Part shown: positions 1-8,003 of the stretch, in pieces
Layout of the letters: each line of letters opens with the position of its first letter
Numbering within the stretch: position 1 is the stretch's first letter
From: Erysipelothrix sp. HDW6C
Lineage (GTDB): Bacteria; Bacillota_I; Bacilli_A; Erysipelotrichales; Erysipelotrichaceae
Direction: 5' to 3'
Assembly: GCF_011299615.1 (NCBI RefSeq)
Contig: NZ_CP049861.1
Location: forward strand, 1,364,001 to 1,428,000
DNA: 64,000 nucleotides
Notes under the pieces: generated by a model
Database searches by the model: none
What the model was told of the DNA's origin: nothing
Seen by the model: only the letters and a program-made list of their open reading frames with translations
Program-made: the position numbers and the translations under genes

Positions 1-216
1 TACATATTCATAAGAAACTAGGGGAACATCATATGTGGTTATGACACACTTATGAGTCACTCAAATAATGTAATGACAATTTCATTGCACTTTACTACAA
101 TGCATAAAAACGTTGCCTGTCAGGCGTACCGCATCTATACTATTGAATGATGGGTTAAGCATTGTAGAAAGATATTAAGCGGAGATAGAACTAAATTTAT
201 TGTAGAGGAGTTTTGC

Positions 217-393
217 ATGACATTTTGGGTTAAAGCAAAGAAATATTTACTAAATACCGAAAGAAATTGAATAACTCAAAACTTGAGCAATTGTATAAAA
301 CGCGTTTACTGAGAAAGTGGTTTTTTGAACAGTTTTTGAATGATTATGGAATAAATCTAGTCGATGTTAGCTCAATGGATAATTAACTTCGAT
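217..393 (+). pseudogene. Small frameshifted ORF, unknown
   Basis: An ATG at 217 follows a good ribosome site (AGAGGAG) and opens a reading frame that stops after 17 codons at about 270. A second frame starting near 261 continues without stop for about 40 codons to TAA near 385 and reads like real protein (charged, with aromatic residues). The two join if one base was lost or gained near 262, so I read this as a small broken gene. I do not recognise the family. Bases 1-216 upstream show no coding or structural signal that I can support. Confidence 0.3.
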
Positions 394-451
394 ATTTTTC
401 TAGACATCTATATAGTTTATCCTTTGTATGCGTTTAGGTATGCTAAAACAA

Positions 452-480
452 TAAAAAGCCCACTTTAAAGTGGGGTGAAA
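452..480 (-). terminator. Terminator of tRNA-Trp
   Basis: On the minus strand CCCCACTTTAAAGTGGG forms a hairpin followed by CTTTTTATT, directly downstream of tRNA-Trp. Confidence 0.75.
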
Positions 481-487
481 TGTATAA

Positions 488-561
488 TGGCAGGGATAGT
501 AGGATTCGAACCCACATTAACGGTGTTGGAGACCGTTGCTCTACCGTTGAACTATATCCCT
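488..561 (-). tRNA. tRNA-Trp (CCA anticodon)
   Basis: The reverse complement folds as a full cloverleaf. The acceptor AGGGATA pairs with TATCCCT, followed by G and an encoded CCA. The anticodon loop is CTCCAAC with anticodon CCA (Trp), and the T loop is GGTTCGAATCC. A hairpin terminator follows it. It is transcribed divergently from pyrR. Confidence 0.95.
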
Positions 562-601
562 GTGTATTCGCAAAGCCATTACTGGGGTCAACTGCTCACA
601 A

Positions 602-630
602 ATAATATCATAGTCTTATATCAATTTCAA
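602..630 (-). promoter_or_regulatory. Promoter of tRNA-Trp
   Basis: On the minus strand TTGAAA and TATTAT are separated by 17 bp, about 40 bp upstream of the tRNA. A TATAAT at 642-647 on the plus strand, about 20 bp before the pyrR start, suggests a closely spaced divergent promoter for pyrR with a very short leader. Confidence 0.55.
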
Positions 631-666
631 CATGTATTTGCTATAATGTTTCAAGAGGTACAAACT

Positions 667-1173
667 ATGAAAACTATAATGGACGAAAGTGCAATTAATC
701 GCTCATTAATTCGCATGACACATGAAATTATCGAAAGAAATAAAGGTCTTGAAAAGGTTGTTTTATTGGGTATTGAGACTCGTGGTGCAACACTGGCGTT
801 TCGAATGGCTCGTTTAATGCAACAATTTGAGCACATCAATGTTCCTGTGGCATCCCTTGATGTCAGTTATTGGCGCGATGATTTAAAGTCTAAAGACCAG
901 GCTTTTAAATTGCCGATTAGTGTGCAAGACCGAATTGTTGTTATTGTGGACGATGTTTTATTTAAAGGTCGTACAGTACGTGCTGCTATGGATGGGATTG
1001 TTTATAATGGACGACCACAACAAATCCAACTTGCTGTCTTAGTAGATCGTGGTCATCGTGAATTACCGATTCGTGCCGATATTGTGGGTAAGAACATCCC
1101 GACGTCGATTGATGAATCTGTAAAAGTAAAGTTAAATGAAGTTGATGGGGAAGAGTGCGTAACATTGCTATAA
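667..1173 (+). CDS. pyrR: PyrR bifunctional pyrimidine regulator / UPRTase
   Basis: PyrR is an RNA-binding attenuation protein of pyrimidine genes that also has uracil phosphoribosyltransferase activity. The start is the ATG at 667 after AAGAGGTA. The open frame extends upstream but overlaps the tRNA gene, so a longer start is unlikely. The protein has 168 residues, close to the usual 175-180. The PRPP-binding loop [10 protein letters not shown] lies at about residues 94-103 and the N-terminal [14 protein letters not shown] helix is typical of PyrR. It stands alone: no pyr biosynthetic gene is adjacent. A hairpin terminator follows at once. The probable -10 lies only about 20 bp upstream, which leaves no room for a PyrR-type attenuator in its own leader, so its RNA targets are probably elsewhere. 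Confidence 0.9.
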   Translation: MKTIMDESAINRSLIRMTHEIIERNKGLEKVVLLGIETRGATLAFRMARLMQQFEHINVPVASLDVSYWRDDLKSKDQAFKLPISVQDRIVVIVDDVLFKGRTVRAAMDGIVYNGRPQQIQLAVLVDRGHRELPIRADIVGKNIPTSIDESVKVKLNEVDGEECVTLL

Positions 1174-1203
1174 GGAGACTCATTCATGAGTCTCTATTTT
1201 TAA
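1174..1203 (+). terminator. Terminator of pyrR
   Basis: GGAGACTCATTCATGAGTCTC forms a hairpin followed by a T-rich stretch, immediately after the pyrR stop. Confidence 0.7.
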
Positions 1204-1225
1204 AATCATGACAAGGAGAACGAAC

Positions 1226-3205
1226 ATGAGAATTGGATTGTTTACAGATACCTATACTCCCGATATTAATGGTGTTGTTACATCAATCGTTACACTACAA
1301 GTTGCATTGGAGAGACAGGGACACACAGTTTTTATTATCACCAACCAACCCTCAATATTGAATACGAGTTATGAGAATAATGTTTTAAGGCTGCCAGGTA
1401 TTGAATTGAAGTTCTTGTATGGTTATGTACTGAGCAGCCCCCTTCATATCCAAGCACTATCTGTGATCAAGGAAATGGGTTTGGATGTGATTCATGTACA
1501 TTCAGAATTTGGGGTGGGGATGTTTGCGCGTATTGTTGCTAAGAATCTTCATCTTCCTTTGGTCTCGACATACCATACGACTTATGAAGATTACACCCAC
1601 TATGTAAACCTTTTGGGACTAAAATCGGTCGATCATATTTCGAGAATTGCGGTAGCCAAGATGAGCCGCATGTTTACCAAAACGGCTCAGGTTATTATTG
1701 CCCCTTCGGAGAAAACAAAGAAGATGCTCTTGGGTTATGATATCAAAAAAGAGATTGCCGTAATTCCGACTGGATTGGATTTACAGCGATTTGCAAATCG
1801 CGATGAAGCTGCGCTTGCAGCCATTAAGGACCGGTTCAATCTTCATGATACTCCGTTATTTGTCTATATTGGTCGTTTAGCAAAAGAGAAGAGTATCGAT
1901 GTTGTTATTCGTGGTTTTAAAGAGTTGATGAATCGTAATATCAATGCGAAATTATTAATTGTTGGTGGTGGTCCTTCTGCGGACGAATTAAAGGATTTAA
2001 CAAAGGATTTAAATATTGCTGAACGGGTTGTCTTTGTAGGGCCTGTAGATAGCAGTGAAGTCGTTCGTTATTATCAAGTGGCGGATGCATTTATATCGGC
2101 CTCTCTTACAGAAACCCAAGGACTCACCTATATTGAGGCTTTAGCCTGTGGATTGTGCGTCTTTGCACGACCCGATCGTCCTTTGGATGGCATTATTGTT
2201 GATGATGAAACGGGCTATCTCTTTGAGACGTCTGAAGTCTTTGCCGACAAAGCATCGGCATTCGTAAATGCCGATGCCGATAAGCGTTCAAAACTTCGTG
2301 AAAATGCACTTGCTAAAGCAGCAACGTTCGATAGCTCTGTTTTTGCGGATAGTATGCTTGAAGTATACCGTCGTGCAGTGGATATGTACTTTGGGAAATC
2401 TGAAGTGGTTGAAATTCATGAACGTGGTGATGGACAAATTGAATTGATTTTGGATTCAAAAGGCAACCGTGACTCGCTAGTGGTTGATGAGTTTATACTT
2501 GAGCGTCGCAAAGTGGAAGTGGGTGAAGAATTGTCACGTGTAGAATTAAATGAGATGGAAGATGACCAACAAGTCTATCAAGGGTACCAATTAGCGCTTC
2601 AACGCATTGGTGTCCGTGACTACACAAGTTTTGAAATGGGTCAATTCTTGCATGAGAAACTGGATTTGTCACAAGAGCAAATTGATATTGTGGTAGACTT
2701 ACTCAAGAAACGTCGTTTCATTGATGATGATCGTTACTTCCGTGATAAACTAGATTATCATCACGATCAAATGCGTGGGAATCATCGTATAATTGAAGAC
2801 TTGGAGAAACGTGGTTTTAGTAGTGAACGTATCCAAGAAGCATTGGAAGACGATGATTATGAATCGTATATTGAGCGTGGCTTAAAACGTTCTGAGAGTT
2901 ATTTGCGAACTTTACGTGATGGGTCGCAACGTCAACGTGAAGATAAGTTGAGTCAACATCTTTTACGTCAAGGCTATGAATACAGTGTGATTAAAGACAT
3001 CATTGCGCGACTGGACAGTTCATATGGTGAAGATGAAGAGTTATCAAGTCTTCGCACGCTCATTGATAAAACATGGGCACGTTATGAAAAACGCAGCGCC
3101 GACACACGTGAGATTACCAATCGTGTTGTAAAACATGCACTTTCAAAAGGTTATGACTACGACATGATTGCAAAGGTTTTGGAGGATCGTAACAGTGAAG
3201 ATTAA
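1226..3205 (+). CDS. GT4 glycosyltransferase fused to a RecX domain
   Basis: This is a two-part protein of 659 residues. The start is the ATG at 1226 with AAGGAG ten bases upstream; the ATG at 1208 lies before that site. Residues 1 to about 390 are a GT-B, family 4 glycosyltransferase resembling diacylglycerol glucosyltransferases that make membrane glycolipids: N-terminal GLFTDTYTPDINGV, central YIGRLAKEK, and the sugar-nucleotide motif SLTETQGLTYIEALACG. After a charged linker, residues from about 448 to the end are a RecX-like three-helix-repeat region (LALQRIGVRDYT, KKRRFIDDDRYF, LEKRGFS, LLRQGY). RecX normally modulates RecA filaments and is a free-standing protein. The 3' end overlaps yhaM, so the two are co-transcribed. 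No separate recX was seen near recA in this window. Whether the RecX part is functional or processed is unknown. Confidence 0.85.
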   Translation: MRIGLFTDTYTPDINGVVTSIVTLQVALERQGHTVFIITNQPSILNTSYENNVLRLPGIELKFLYGYVLSSPLHIQALSVIKEMGLDVIHVHSEFGVGMFARIVAKNLHLPLVSTYHTTYEDYTHYVNLLGLKSVDHISRIAVAKMSRMFTKTAQVIIAPSEKTKKMLLGYDIKKEIAVIPTGLDLQRFANRDEAALAAIKDRFNLHDTPLFVYIGRLAKEKSIDVVIRGFKELMNRNINAKLLIVGGGPSADELKDLTKDLNIAERVVFVGPVDSSEVVRYYQVADAFISASLTETQGLTYIEALACGLCVFARPDRPLDGIIVDDETGYLFETSEVFADKASAFVNADADKRSKLRENALAKAATFDSSVFADSMLEVYRRAVDMYFGKSEVVEIHERGDGQIELILDSKGNRDSLVVDEFILERRKVEVGEELSRVELNEMEDDQQVYQGYQLALQRIGVRDYTSFEMGQFLHEKLDLSQEQIDIVVDLLKKRRFIDDDRYFRDKLDYHHDQMRGNHRIIEDLEKRGFSSERIQEALEDDDYESYIERGLKRSESYLRTLRDGSQRQREDKLSQHLLRQGYEYSVIKDIIARLDSSYGEDEELSSLRTLIDKTWARYEKRSADTREITNRVVKHALSKGYDYDMIAKVLEDRNSED

Positions 3206-4133
3206 AGAATATACAAGTGGTTTAAAAACAAGTAATGCAATGTTGATTGCGCGCTATACTCGTGGAGTAACACAAAATGGTGCTCCATATTTATCCATAA
3301 CATTTCAAGACAGCTCTGGAGAGATTGAGGGAAAGATTTGGGATGTTAAAGCGGAACAAGAAGCACGCATTCAAGTTGGCTTGATTGCAGAAGTGAAGTT
3401 TGATGTAAATCAATACAAACAAGCACTTCAACTCCGCGTCCATGATCTTGAGATTAAAGACCAAAAGAACTATGTTTTAGAAGAATTTGTAAATGCGGGC
3501 CAGTTTGATATTAACTTTCTAAGAAGTGAAATCACGGCAATGATTGAAACAATTGCAGACCCAATCATTAAGGATCTTGTTGTTGCAAACATGGATGCTG
3601 TAGGCGAGCAGTTCTACCAGTATCCAGCAGCAACACGCAATCATCATGATTTTGTAGGTGGATTGGCAACGCATGTATACGGCATGGCTAAACTTGCAGA
3701 ATCAGTATGTGAACTTTATCCAATCTATAACCGTGATCTCTTGCTTGCAGGCGTTATCTTGCATGACATGGGGAAAATTGAAGAGTACACAGCGCCTTTA
3801 TTGAGTGAATATTCGGTTGCGGGACGTTTGCTTGGGCATATATCCATTATGCAAGCAAACTTTACCATGATTGCTACACAACTTGGTTACGCTGATAAAG
3901 AACAAACCTTATTGTTGCGTCACATGATTTTGTCGCACCACGGTCAACTTGATTATGGTTCTCCCGTAATGCCAATGGTTAAAGAAGCAGAAATGTTGAA
4001 TTTCATTGACAATATGGACGCACGCACAAATATGTTTGATAAATTCTATGGTGACTTGGGTGAAGGAGAATTCAGTTCGCGCATGTTTGCACTCGATAAT
4101 CGTAATTTTTATAAAGCAAAGGGTGTTAAGTAA
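3195..4133 (+). CDS. yhaM: YhaM 3'-5' exoribonuclease
   Basis: YhaM is a 3'-to-5' exoribonuclease found in Firmicutes. The chosen start is GTG 3195, which has GGAGGA at 3181-3186. A longer frame from 3168 has no ribosome site. This gives 312 residues, matching the usual length of about 314. The N-terminal 95 residues are an OB-fold nucleic-acid-binding region (ITFQDSSGEIEGKIWDV). The C-terminal half is an HD domain, with THVYGMAKLAE and the metal pair in ILHDMGKIEEY. It overlaps the end of the glycosyltransferase-RecX gene by 11 bp, which implies translational coupling. Confidence 0.9.
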   Translation: MKIKEYTSGLKTSNAMLIARYTRGVTQNGAPYLSITFQDSSGEIEGKIWDVKAEQEARIQVGLIAEVKFDVNQYKQALQLRVHDLEIKDQKNYVLEEFVNAGQFDINFLRSEITAMIETIADPIIKDLVVANMDAVGEQFYQYPAATRNHHDFVGGLATHVYGMAKLAESVCELYPIYNRDLLLAGVILHDMGKIEEYTAPLLSEYSVAGRLLGHISIMQANFTMIATQLGYADKEQTLLLRHMILSHHGQLDYGSPVMPMVKEAEMLNFIDNMDARTNMFDKFYGDLGEGEFSSRMFALDNRNFYKAKGVK

Positions 4134-4139
4134 AAAGAC

Positions 4140-4169
4140 TTGACACCTCTTTTTTATCTGTGTTATAAT
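4140..4169 (+). promoter_or_regulatory. Strong promoter of the rpsP operon
   Basis: A consensus TTGACA (4140-4145) and TATAAT (4164-4169) are separated by 18 bp, ahead of the ribosomal protein gene rpsP with its AGGAGG site. Confidence 0.85.
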
Positions 4170-4206
4170 CACTAAGGAAAATAAAATAATCAGGAGGCTA
4201 TATTAA

Positions 4207-4479
4207 ATGGCAGTTAAATTACGTTTAAGACGAATGGGTTCAAAACAAAAACCATTCTACAGAATTGTTGCAGCAGACTCACGTGCACCACGTGACGGAC
4301 GTTTCATTGAAATCGTTGGTTACTATGACCCAACAACTTCACCAGCAGTTGTCAAAGTTGATGAAGCATTAGCATTAAAATGGTTATCAGTAGGAGCTCA
4401 ACCTTCAGACACAGTTCGTAGCATTCTATCAAAACAAGGTATCATGACGAAACATCATGAAGCTAAATTAGCGAAATAA
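4207..4479 (+). CDS. rpsP: 30S ribosomal protein S16
   Basis: S16 is a small-subunit protein needed for early 30S assembly. It has 90 residues, the standard length. It begins with the family signature [20 protein letters not shown] and has the conserved [13 protein letters not shown] segment. It has a strong ribosome site (AGGAGG) and a consensus promoter, and is the first gene of the usual rpsP-khpA-rimM-trmD set. Confidence 0.98.
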   Translation: MAVKLRLRRMGSKQKPFYRIVAADSRAPRDGRFIEIVGYYDPTTSPAVVKVDEALALKWLSVGAQPSDTVRSILSKQGIMTKHHEAKLAK

Positions 4480-4481
4480 TT

Positions 4482-4730
4482 ATGAGACCGGTTGAAGATA
4501 TTCTATATGATTTGGTACTTCCACTTGTGGAAGATGAGAAGAGTTTGAGTGTCAAAAGGTTACCGAGCTTAGATGAGAAAGAGATTATTCTTGCAATTTA
4601 TGCTGAGAGTTCAGATATTGCACGTCTAATTGGTCGTCAAGGTGTGATGGCTCATGCTATTCGTCAAACAATGGCAATTGGTTCACGCGTCCTTGATCAA
4701 AGAATTTCAATTAAATTTGAATCATATTAG
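4482..4730 (+). CDS. khpA: KhpA, KH-domain RNA-binding protein
   Basis: This is a small single-KH-domain RNA-binding protein (YlqC/KhpA) of 82 residues. The GxxG loop is seen as RLIGRQGVMAHAIRQ in the second half. The family partners with KhpB and affects cell division and envelope genes in streptococci. The start lies 3 bp after the rpsP stop, with a weak ribosome site inside the rpsP end, so it is translationally coupled. A strong hairpin follows before rimM. Confidence 0.92.
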   Translation: MRPVEDILYDLVLPLVEDEKSLSVKRLPSLDEKEIILAIYAESSDIARLIGRQGVMAHAIRQTMAIGSRVLDQRISIKFESY

Positions 4731-4756
4731 GGATGTACTCTGTACATCCCTTTTTT
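4730..4756 (+). terminator. Intra-operon terminator khpA/rimM
   Basis: A perfect 9-bp stem GGGATGTAC/GTACATCCC with a TCT loop is followed by six T. The rimM ribosome site begins right at the end of the T run, so there is no space for a separate promoter and rimM must rely on read-through. Confidence 0.8.
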
Positions 4757-4766
4757 GGAGGCTATA

Positions 4767-5264
4767 ATGGAAAAAATAAGTATCGGAATAATTCAAAAAC
4801 CCCACGGAGTTCGTGGTGAAGTCAAAGTATTCCCTAAAACAGATTTCGTTGAAGAGCGATTTAAAAAAGGTCAAGAAATTGACTTGCTCTTAAATGGTAA
4901 AACAACACATTACGTCATTGATACGGTGCGTAAACATCAGGGTTCAGTCCTCGTTAAATTCGTAGGGTTGGATAACCTCAACGATGTCGAGTTTTTTCAT
5001 AAGGGTGAACTCTTCATTCCGCGTGACGAAATGCATGACCTACCAGATAATGAATATTACTTTGTAGATCTTGTTGGTTGTGATGTCTATGTTGAAGGCG
5101 CAACGATAGGAAGTGTGAGTGAGATGATTGAGACACCAGCACATCCCGTTATGCGTGTAAAAGGGACAGAGCGTGATATTTTAATTCCGTTTGTCGAACG
5201 CTTTATTCTCGATGTTAATATTGTAGATAAACGTATTGATGTTGATTGGATGGAGGGGCTTTAA
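4767..5264 (+). CDS. rimM: Ribosome maturation factor RimM
   Basis: RimM assists maturation of the head of the 30S subunit and binds S19. The start is ATG 4767 with TTGGAGG just upstream, giving 165 residues. The N-terminal GIIQKPHGVRGEVKVFP is the RimM signature, and the C-terminal PRC-barrel part includes HPVMRVKG and LIPFVERFILDVN. The stop overlaps the trmD start (TAATG). Confidence 0.95.
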   Translation: MEKISIGIIQKPHGVRGEVKVFPKTDFVEERFKKGQEIDLLLNGKTTHYVIDTVRKHQGSVLVKFVGLDNLNDVEFFHKGELFIPRDEMHDLPDNEYYFVDLVGCDVYVEGATIGSVSEMIETPAHPVMRVKGTERDILIPFVERFILDVNIVDKRIDVDWMEGL

Positions 5265-5980
5265 TGAAAATTAGTGTCTTAACCTTGTTTCCGGAAATCT
5301 TCACAGGATTTCAAGAAACGTCAATTATTAAGAAAGCAATATTAAAAGGGTTGGTTGACTACGAAGTCATCGATATGCGCTCTTTTACTGAAGATAAGCA
5401 CAACCGTGTTGATGATTATCCATATGGTGGTGGTGCAGGACTTGTTTTAATGTGTCAACCAGTGATTGACGCTATTAAGGCAACGCGTACGGAATCATCT
5501 GTTGTTGTCATGTTGACACCGCAAGGAAGAACCCTTAAACAATCCATTGCTTATGAATTGAGCACATATGACCACCTTATTTTGTTGTGTGGACACTATG
5601 AAGGATTTGATGAACGCATCCGTCACTATGTCGATATGGAAATGTCGATTGGTGATTATGTCTTAACTGGTGGCGAAACAGCTGCAATGGTTATTTCGGA
5701 TGCAGTTATTCGTCTTGTAGACGGTGTGATTACAAAAGAGTCTCATGAAGACGACTCATTTAGTAATGGACTGCTTGAGTACCCACATTATACACGCCCG
5801 CGTGATTATGAAGGTCTTGTTGTTCCAGATGTTCTCATCAGTGGTCACCATGAAAATGTACGGACATTTCGACTTAAGGAGTCACTTCGTAAGACAAAAC
5901 GCGTTCGTCCTGATTTATTGGAATCGCGTGAGATGACTGATTTAGAAATCAAATTATTGCATGAAATAGAAAACGAGTAG
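5264..5980 (+). CDS. trmD: tRNA (guanine-N1-)-methyltransferase TrmD
   Basis: TrmD makes m1G37 in tRNAs reading CNN codons, using SAM in a trefoil-knot fold, and prevents +1 frameshifting. The start is ATG 5264 overlapping the rimM stop, with GGAGGGG upstream; 238 residues. Visible motifs are PYGGGAGLV, LLCGHYEGFDERI and the knot segment GDYVLTGGETAAMVISDAV. It is last in the operon and ends in a bidirectional terminator shared with dacA. rplS, which often follows trmD, is not here. Confidence 0.96.
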   Translation: MKISVLTLFPEIFTGFQETSIIKKAILKGLVDYEVIDMRSFTEDKHNRVDDYPYGGGAGLVLMCQPVIDAIKATRTESSVVVMLTPQGRTLKQSIAYELSTYDHLILLCGHYEGFDERIRHYVDMEMSIGDYVLTGGETAAMVISDAVIRLVDGVITKESHEDDSFSNGLLEYPHYTRPRDYEGLVVPDVLISGHHENVRTFRLKESLRKTKRVRPDLLESREMTDLEIKLLHEIENE

Positions 5981-5999
5981 CTTGAGGCTACTCGTTTTG
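5971..5999. terminator. Bidirectional terminator trmD/dacA
   Basis: AAAACGAGTAGC and GCTACTCGTTTT form a 12-bp stem that overlaps both gene ends and gives a T run on either strand. Confidence 0.85.
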
Positions 6000-7322
6000 C
6001 TGTTGGGCACGTCGTTTCATGATTTCAGCGCGTCGGCGTTCGCGGCGCTTGCGATAACGGGCACGGTTGATTTCACGGATCATAAAGATAAGCGCAATTA
6101 GAATGAGTATTGCAATACCAACGATTTTCAAGATGGCGATGCAATAATCAAGGAGTACTTTTGAAAGGCGAACAGGGATTGTATCTGTTGCCAGTAATGT
6201 TTGCTCATGAACTATTTTATTACTGTAAGAAATTGTGAGGGTACCCATGACTGTACCTGCCTCAACCGGTGCTACAAATTCAGTGCTTGCTGGTGTTACT
6301 GTAACAATCACATCATCAAGCGATAAATCTTTAGGAAGGTATGTTGTGACATCGTTTTCAAAAATAACAGGGAAATCTTCTTTGGAATACGTGACAGGAA
6401 TTTCTTTGATGATTGTTTTCGCATTAATAACTGTTGTCTTGTTGAAATCATCAAAGACACGATTGTAGACGTTGACTGCGTCAAGAACTGCTGTGCTCTC
6501 AGTTTCTTCATTTGGAGCATTTGTACTTATAAAAATCAAGTTTGTTCCGTCTTTACTTGCGACGCTGGATAAAGCACGTTCGGCATTTTCGGTATACCCA
6601 GATTTCGCTCCCTTAAGCGTCTTTGATCCGAGGTTTCGTGCTTTGTAAAGTGAAAGGTTTGTAAAGGAGATACCGTCGGGGTGGTTGATTAATGGCTTTG
6701 TTGTATGTGTTTCAGTGGTGTATATTTTCTTGAAAGTCTCGTTTCTCAATGCGTACTGTACTAATAATGCTAATTCATAGGGCGTTGAATAGTGATTTTC
6801 ATCGTCAAGACCACTTGTGTTCTCGAAGTTCGAGTTTGTCATGCCGATTCGCATCGCTAATTCATTCATATACTTCGACAATCCTTCAGGATCGCCCGTT
6901 AAGCGCATGGACAAAGTTCGTGTAGCGTCAGCACCGGATGGAAGCATAATACCATAAAGAACATCTTCGAGAACTACGGTATCACCACGGTCAAAATCAG
7001 CAATCGAAGCAATTGATGAAAGACCATCAAAGACCTCATCTGGGATTAAGTAGGTTTCCTGTAAAGAAATGTTTTGCGATTCCATCATTTCCAATGCAGT
7101 GATAACTGTTAGCACCTTTGTTATTGAAGCAGGACTGACGCGCTCATACCCATTGTTTTGGGCAAGAATCGTTCCATCATCCTGATCCATTAACAGATAG
7201 TTTGAACTGTATAACATGAGGGTGTCAAGAGGGATAATATCTTCTTTAATCTCGGCATGAACCGGGGCGGAAACTCCAGTTAATAATCCAAGAACAAGAA
7301 AGAAAGTTAAGATTCGTTTCAT
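5988..7322 (-). CDS. dacA: D-alanyl-D-alanine carboxypeptidase (S11)
   Basis: This is a low-molecular-weight PBP that trims the terminal D-Ala of peptidoglycan stem peptides. The start is taken at 7322 (MKRILTFF), which has AGGAG 6 bp upstream. The protein has 444 residues with a signal peptide ending around VSAPVHA. The SxxK catalytic motif is SITK at residues 66-69. The second motif reads SGAD (usually SxN) and the third KSG (usually KTG), so both deviate from the textbook form. The C-terminus has a beta-rich domain, then a transmembrane helix and a very basic cytoplasmic tail rich in Arg, an integral anchor rather than the amphipathic helix of classical PBP5. It is monocistronic. Confidence 0.88.
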   Translation of the reverse strand: MKRILTFFLVLGLLTGVSAPVHAEIKEDIIPLDTLMLYSSNYLLMDQDDGTILAQNNGYERVSPASITKVLTVITALEMMESQNISLQETYLIPDEVFDGLSSIASIADFDRGDTVVLEDVLYGIMLPSGADATRTLSMRLTGDPEGLSKYMNELAMRIGMTNSNFENTSGLDDENHYSTPYELALLVQYALRNETFKKIYTTETHTTKPLINHPDGISFTNLSLYKARNLGSKTLKGAKSGYTENAERALSSVASKDGTNLIFISTNAPNEETESTAVLDAVNVYNRVFDDFNKTTVINAKTIIKEIPVTYSKEDFPVIFENDVTTYLPKDLSLDDVIVTVTPASTEFVAPVEAGTVMGTLTISYSNKIVHEQTLLATDTIPVRLSKVLLDYCIAILKIVGIAILILIALIFMIREINRARYRKRRERRRAEIMKRRAQQQNE

Positions 7323-7460
7323 ACATAACTCCTTTTTACTAGGATTAATATACCACAATTCTGTGTCTATTTCTTAACAACAATATGGAATGTAGGTGAA
7401 CAAGCAAAGTACGTGTATCATTTAAGATATATGTTAAGATAAAGAGACGTGGAGGTAGTT

Positions 7461-7841
7461 ATGAAAATATTAGTGGTTGGAGATGGAATGAATATTGCTG
7501 AAGAAGCAAAGAAAAAAGAAAATGTAACAGAATATTTGACATTACGTCGTGGTCATGAGGATGTCAGTGACATTATGGAAATATTCGAAGTGGTTGAGCC
7601 AAGTCAGGTAGCTGTAATCCGTGATGAAATTAAATCAATTGATCCTGATAAAATTGTTGTTGTCGGGCGATTGGATGGTTATGTATGGTTAGGGACTGTA
7701 ATTTGTCGATTCTTTGGCCAGTTTAACTCATGGAATGAGCAAAGAGAAAATCCTTATGGAAAAACAACGTTAAACATTAATGGAAAACCTGTCGAACTCA
7801 TTGCTATTGAATCCCTTGACGACTGGGCATATACAGCATAG
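7461..7841 (+). CDS. Hypothetical protein, unknown
   Basis: I do not recognise this 126-residue soluble protein. The start is ATG 7461 with GGAGGT upstream. It begins with a strand-and-Gly segment (MKILVVGDGMN), has a middle segment SIDPDKIVVVGRLDGYVWL and ends in WAYTA, which suggests a small alpha/beta fold. There is no signal peptide or membrane segment. It is a single gene divergent from dacA and upstream of the rpsB promoter. Confidence 0.7.
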   Translation: MKILVVGDGMNIAEEAKKKENVTEYLTLRRGHEDVSDIMEIFEVVEPSQVAVIRDEIKSIDPDKIVVVGRLDGYVWLGTVICRFFGQFNSWNEQRENPYGKTTLNINGKPVELIAIESLDDWAYTA

Positions 7842-7858
7842 ATTCGACCAATTTATGG

Positions 7859-7887
7859 TTGAAACGTACAAAGTATTATGGTAGAAT
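7859..7887 (+). promoter_or_regulatory. Promoter of rpsB-tsf
   Basis: TTGAAA (7859-7864) and TAGAAT (7882-7887) are separated by exactly 17 bp. Transcription would start near 7894. Confidence 0.7.
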
Positions 7888-7893
7888 AATTAA

Positions 7894-8003
7894 TGGTGCA
7901 AGAGGCACCCATATTCGCACACCATGGATTTGCAAACTCCGTGCTCGCAAGAGTTGTTTGCTTTAGAAATGGTGGAGGAGTAACGGAAAGGTAGGAATTA
8001 CAT
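7894..8003 (+). ncRNA. Structured 5' leader of rpsB
   Basis: About 110 nt of transcribed leader precede rpsB. It contains GGTGCAAGAGGCACC (5-bp stem) and a second hairpin in which GCAAACTC near 7931 pairs with GAG..GTTTGC near 7962. No ORF is present. By analogy with other ribosomal protein operons I infer an autoregulatory S2-binding site, but I cannot match it to a named RNA family. Confidence 0.5.

Noticed and set aside
475-666. N-terminal extension of PyrR by 64 residues
   Set aside because: It overlaps the tRNA-Trp gene on the opposite strand and has no ribosome site; the ATG at 667 gives the family length.
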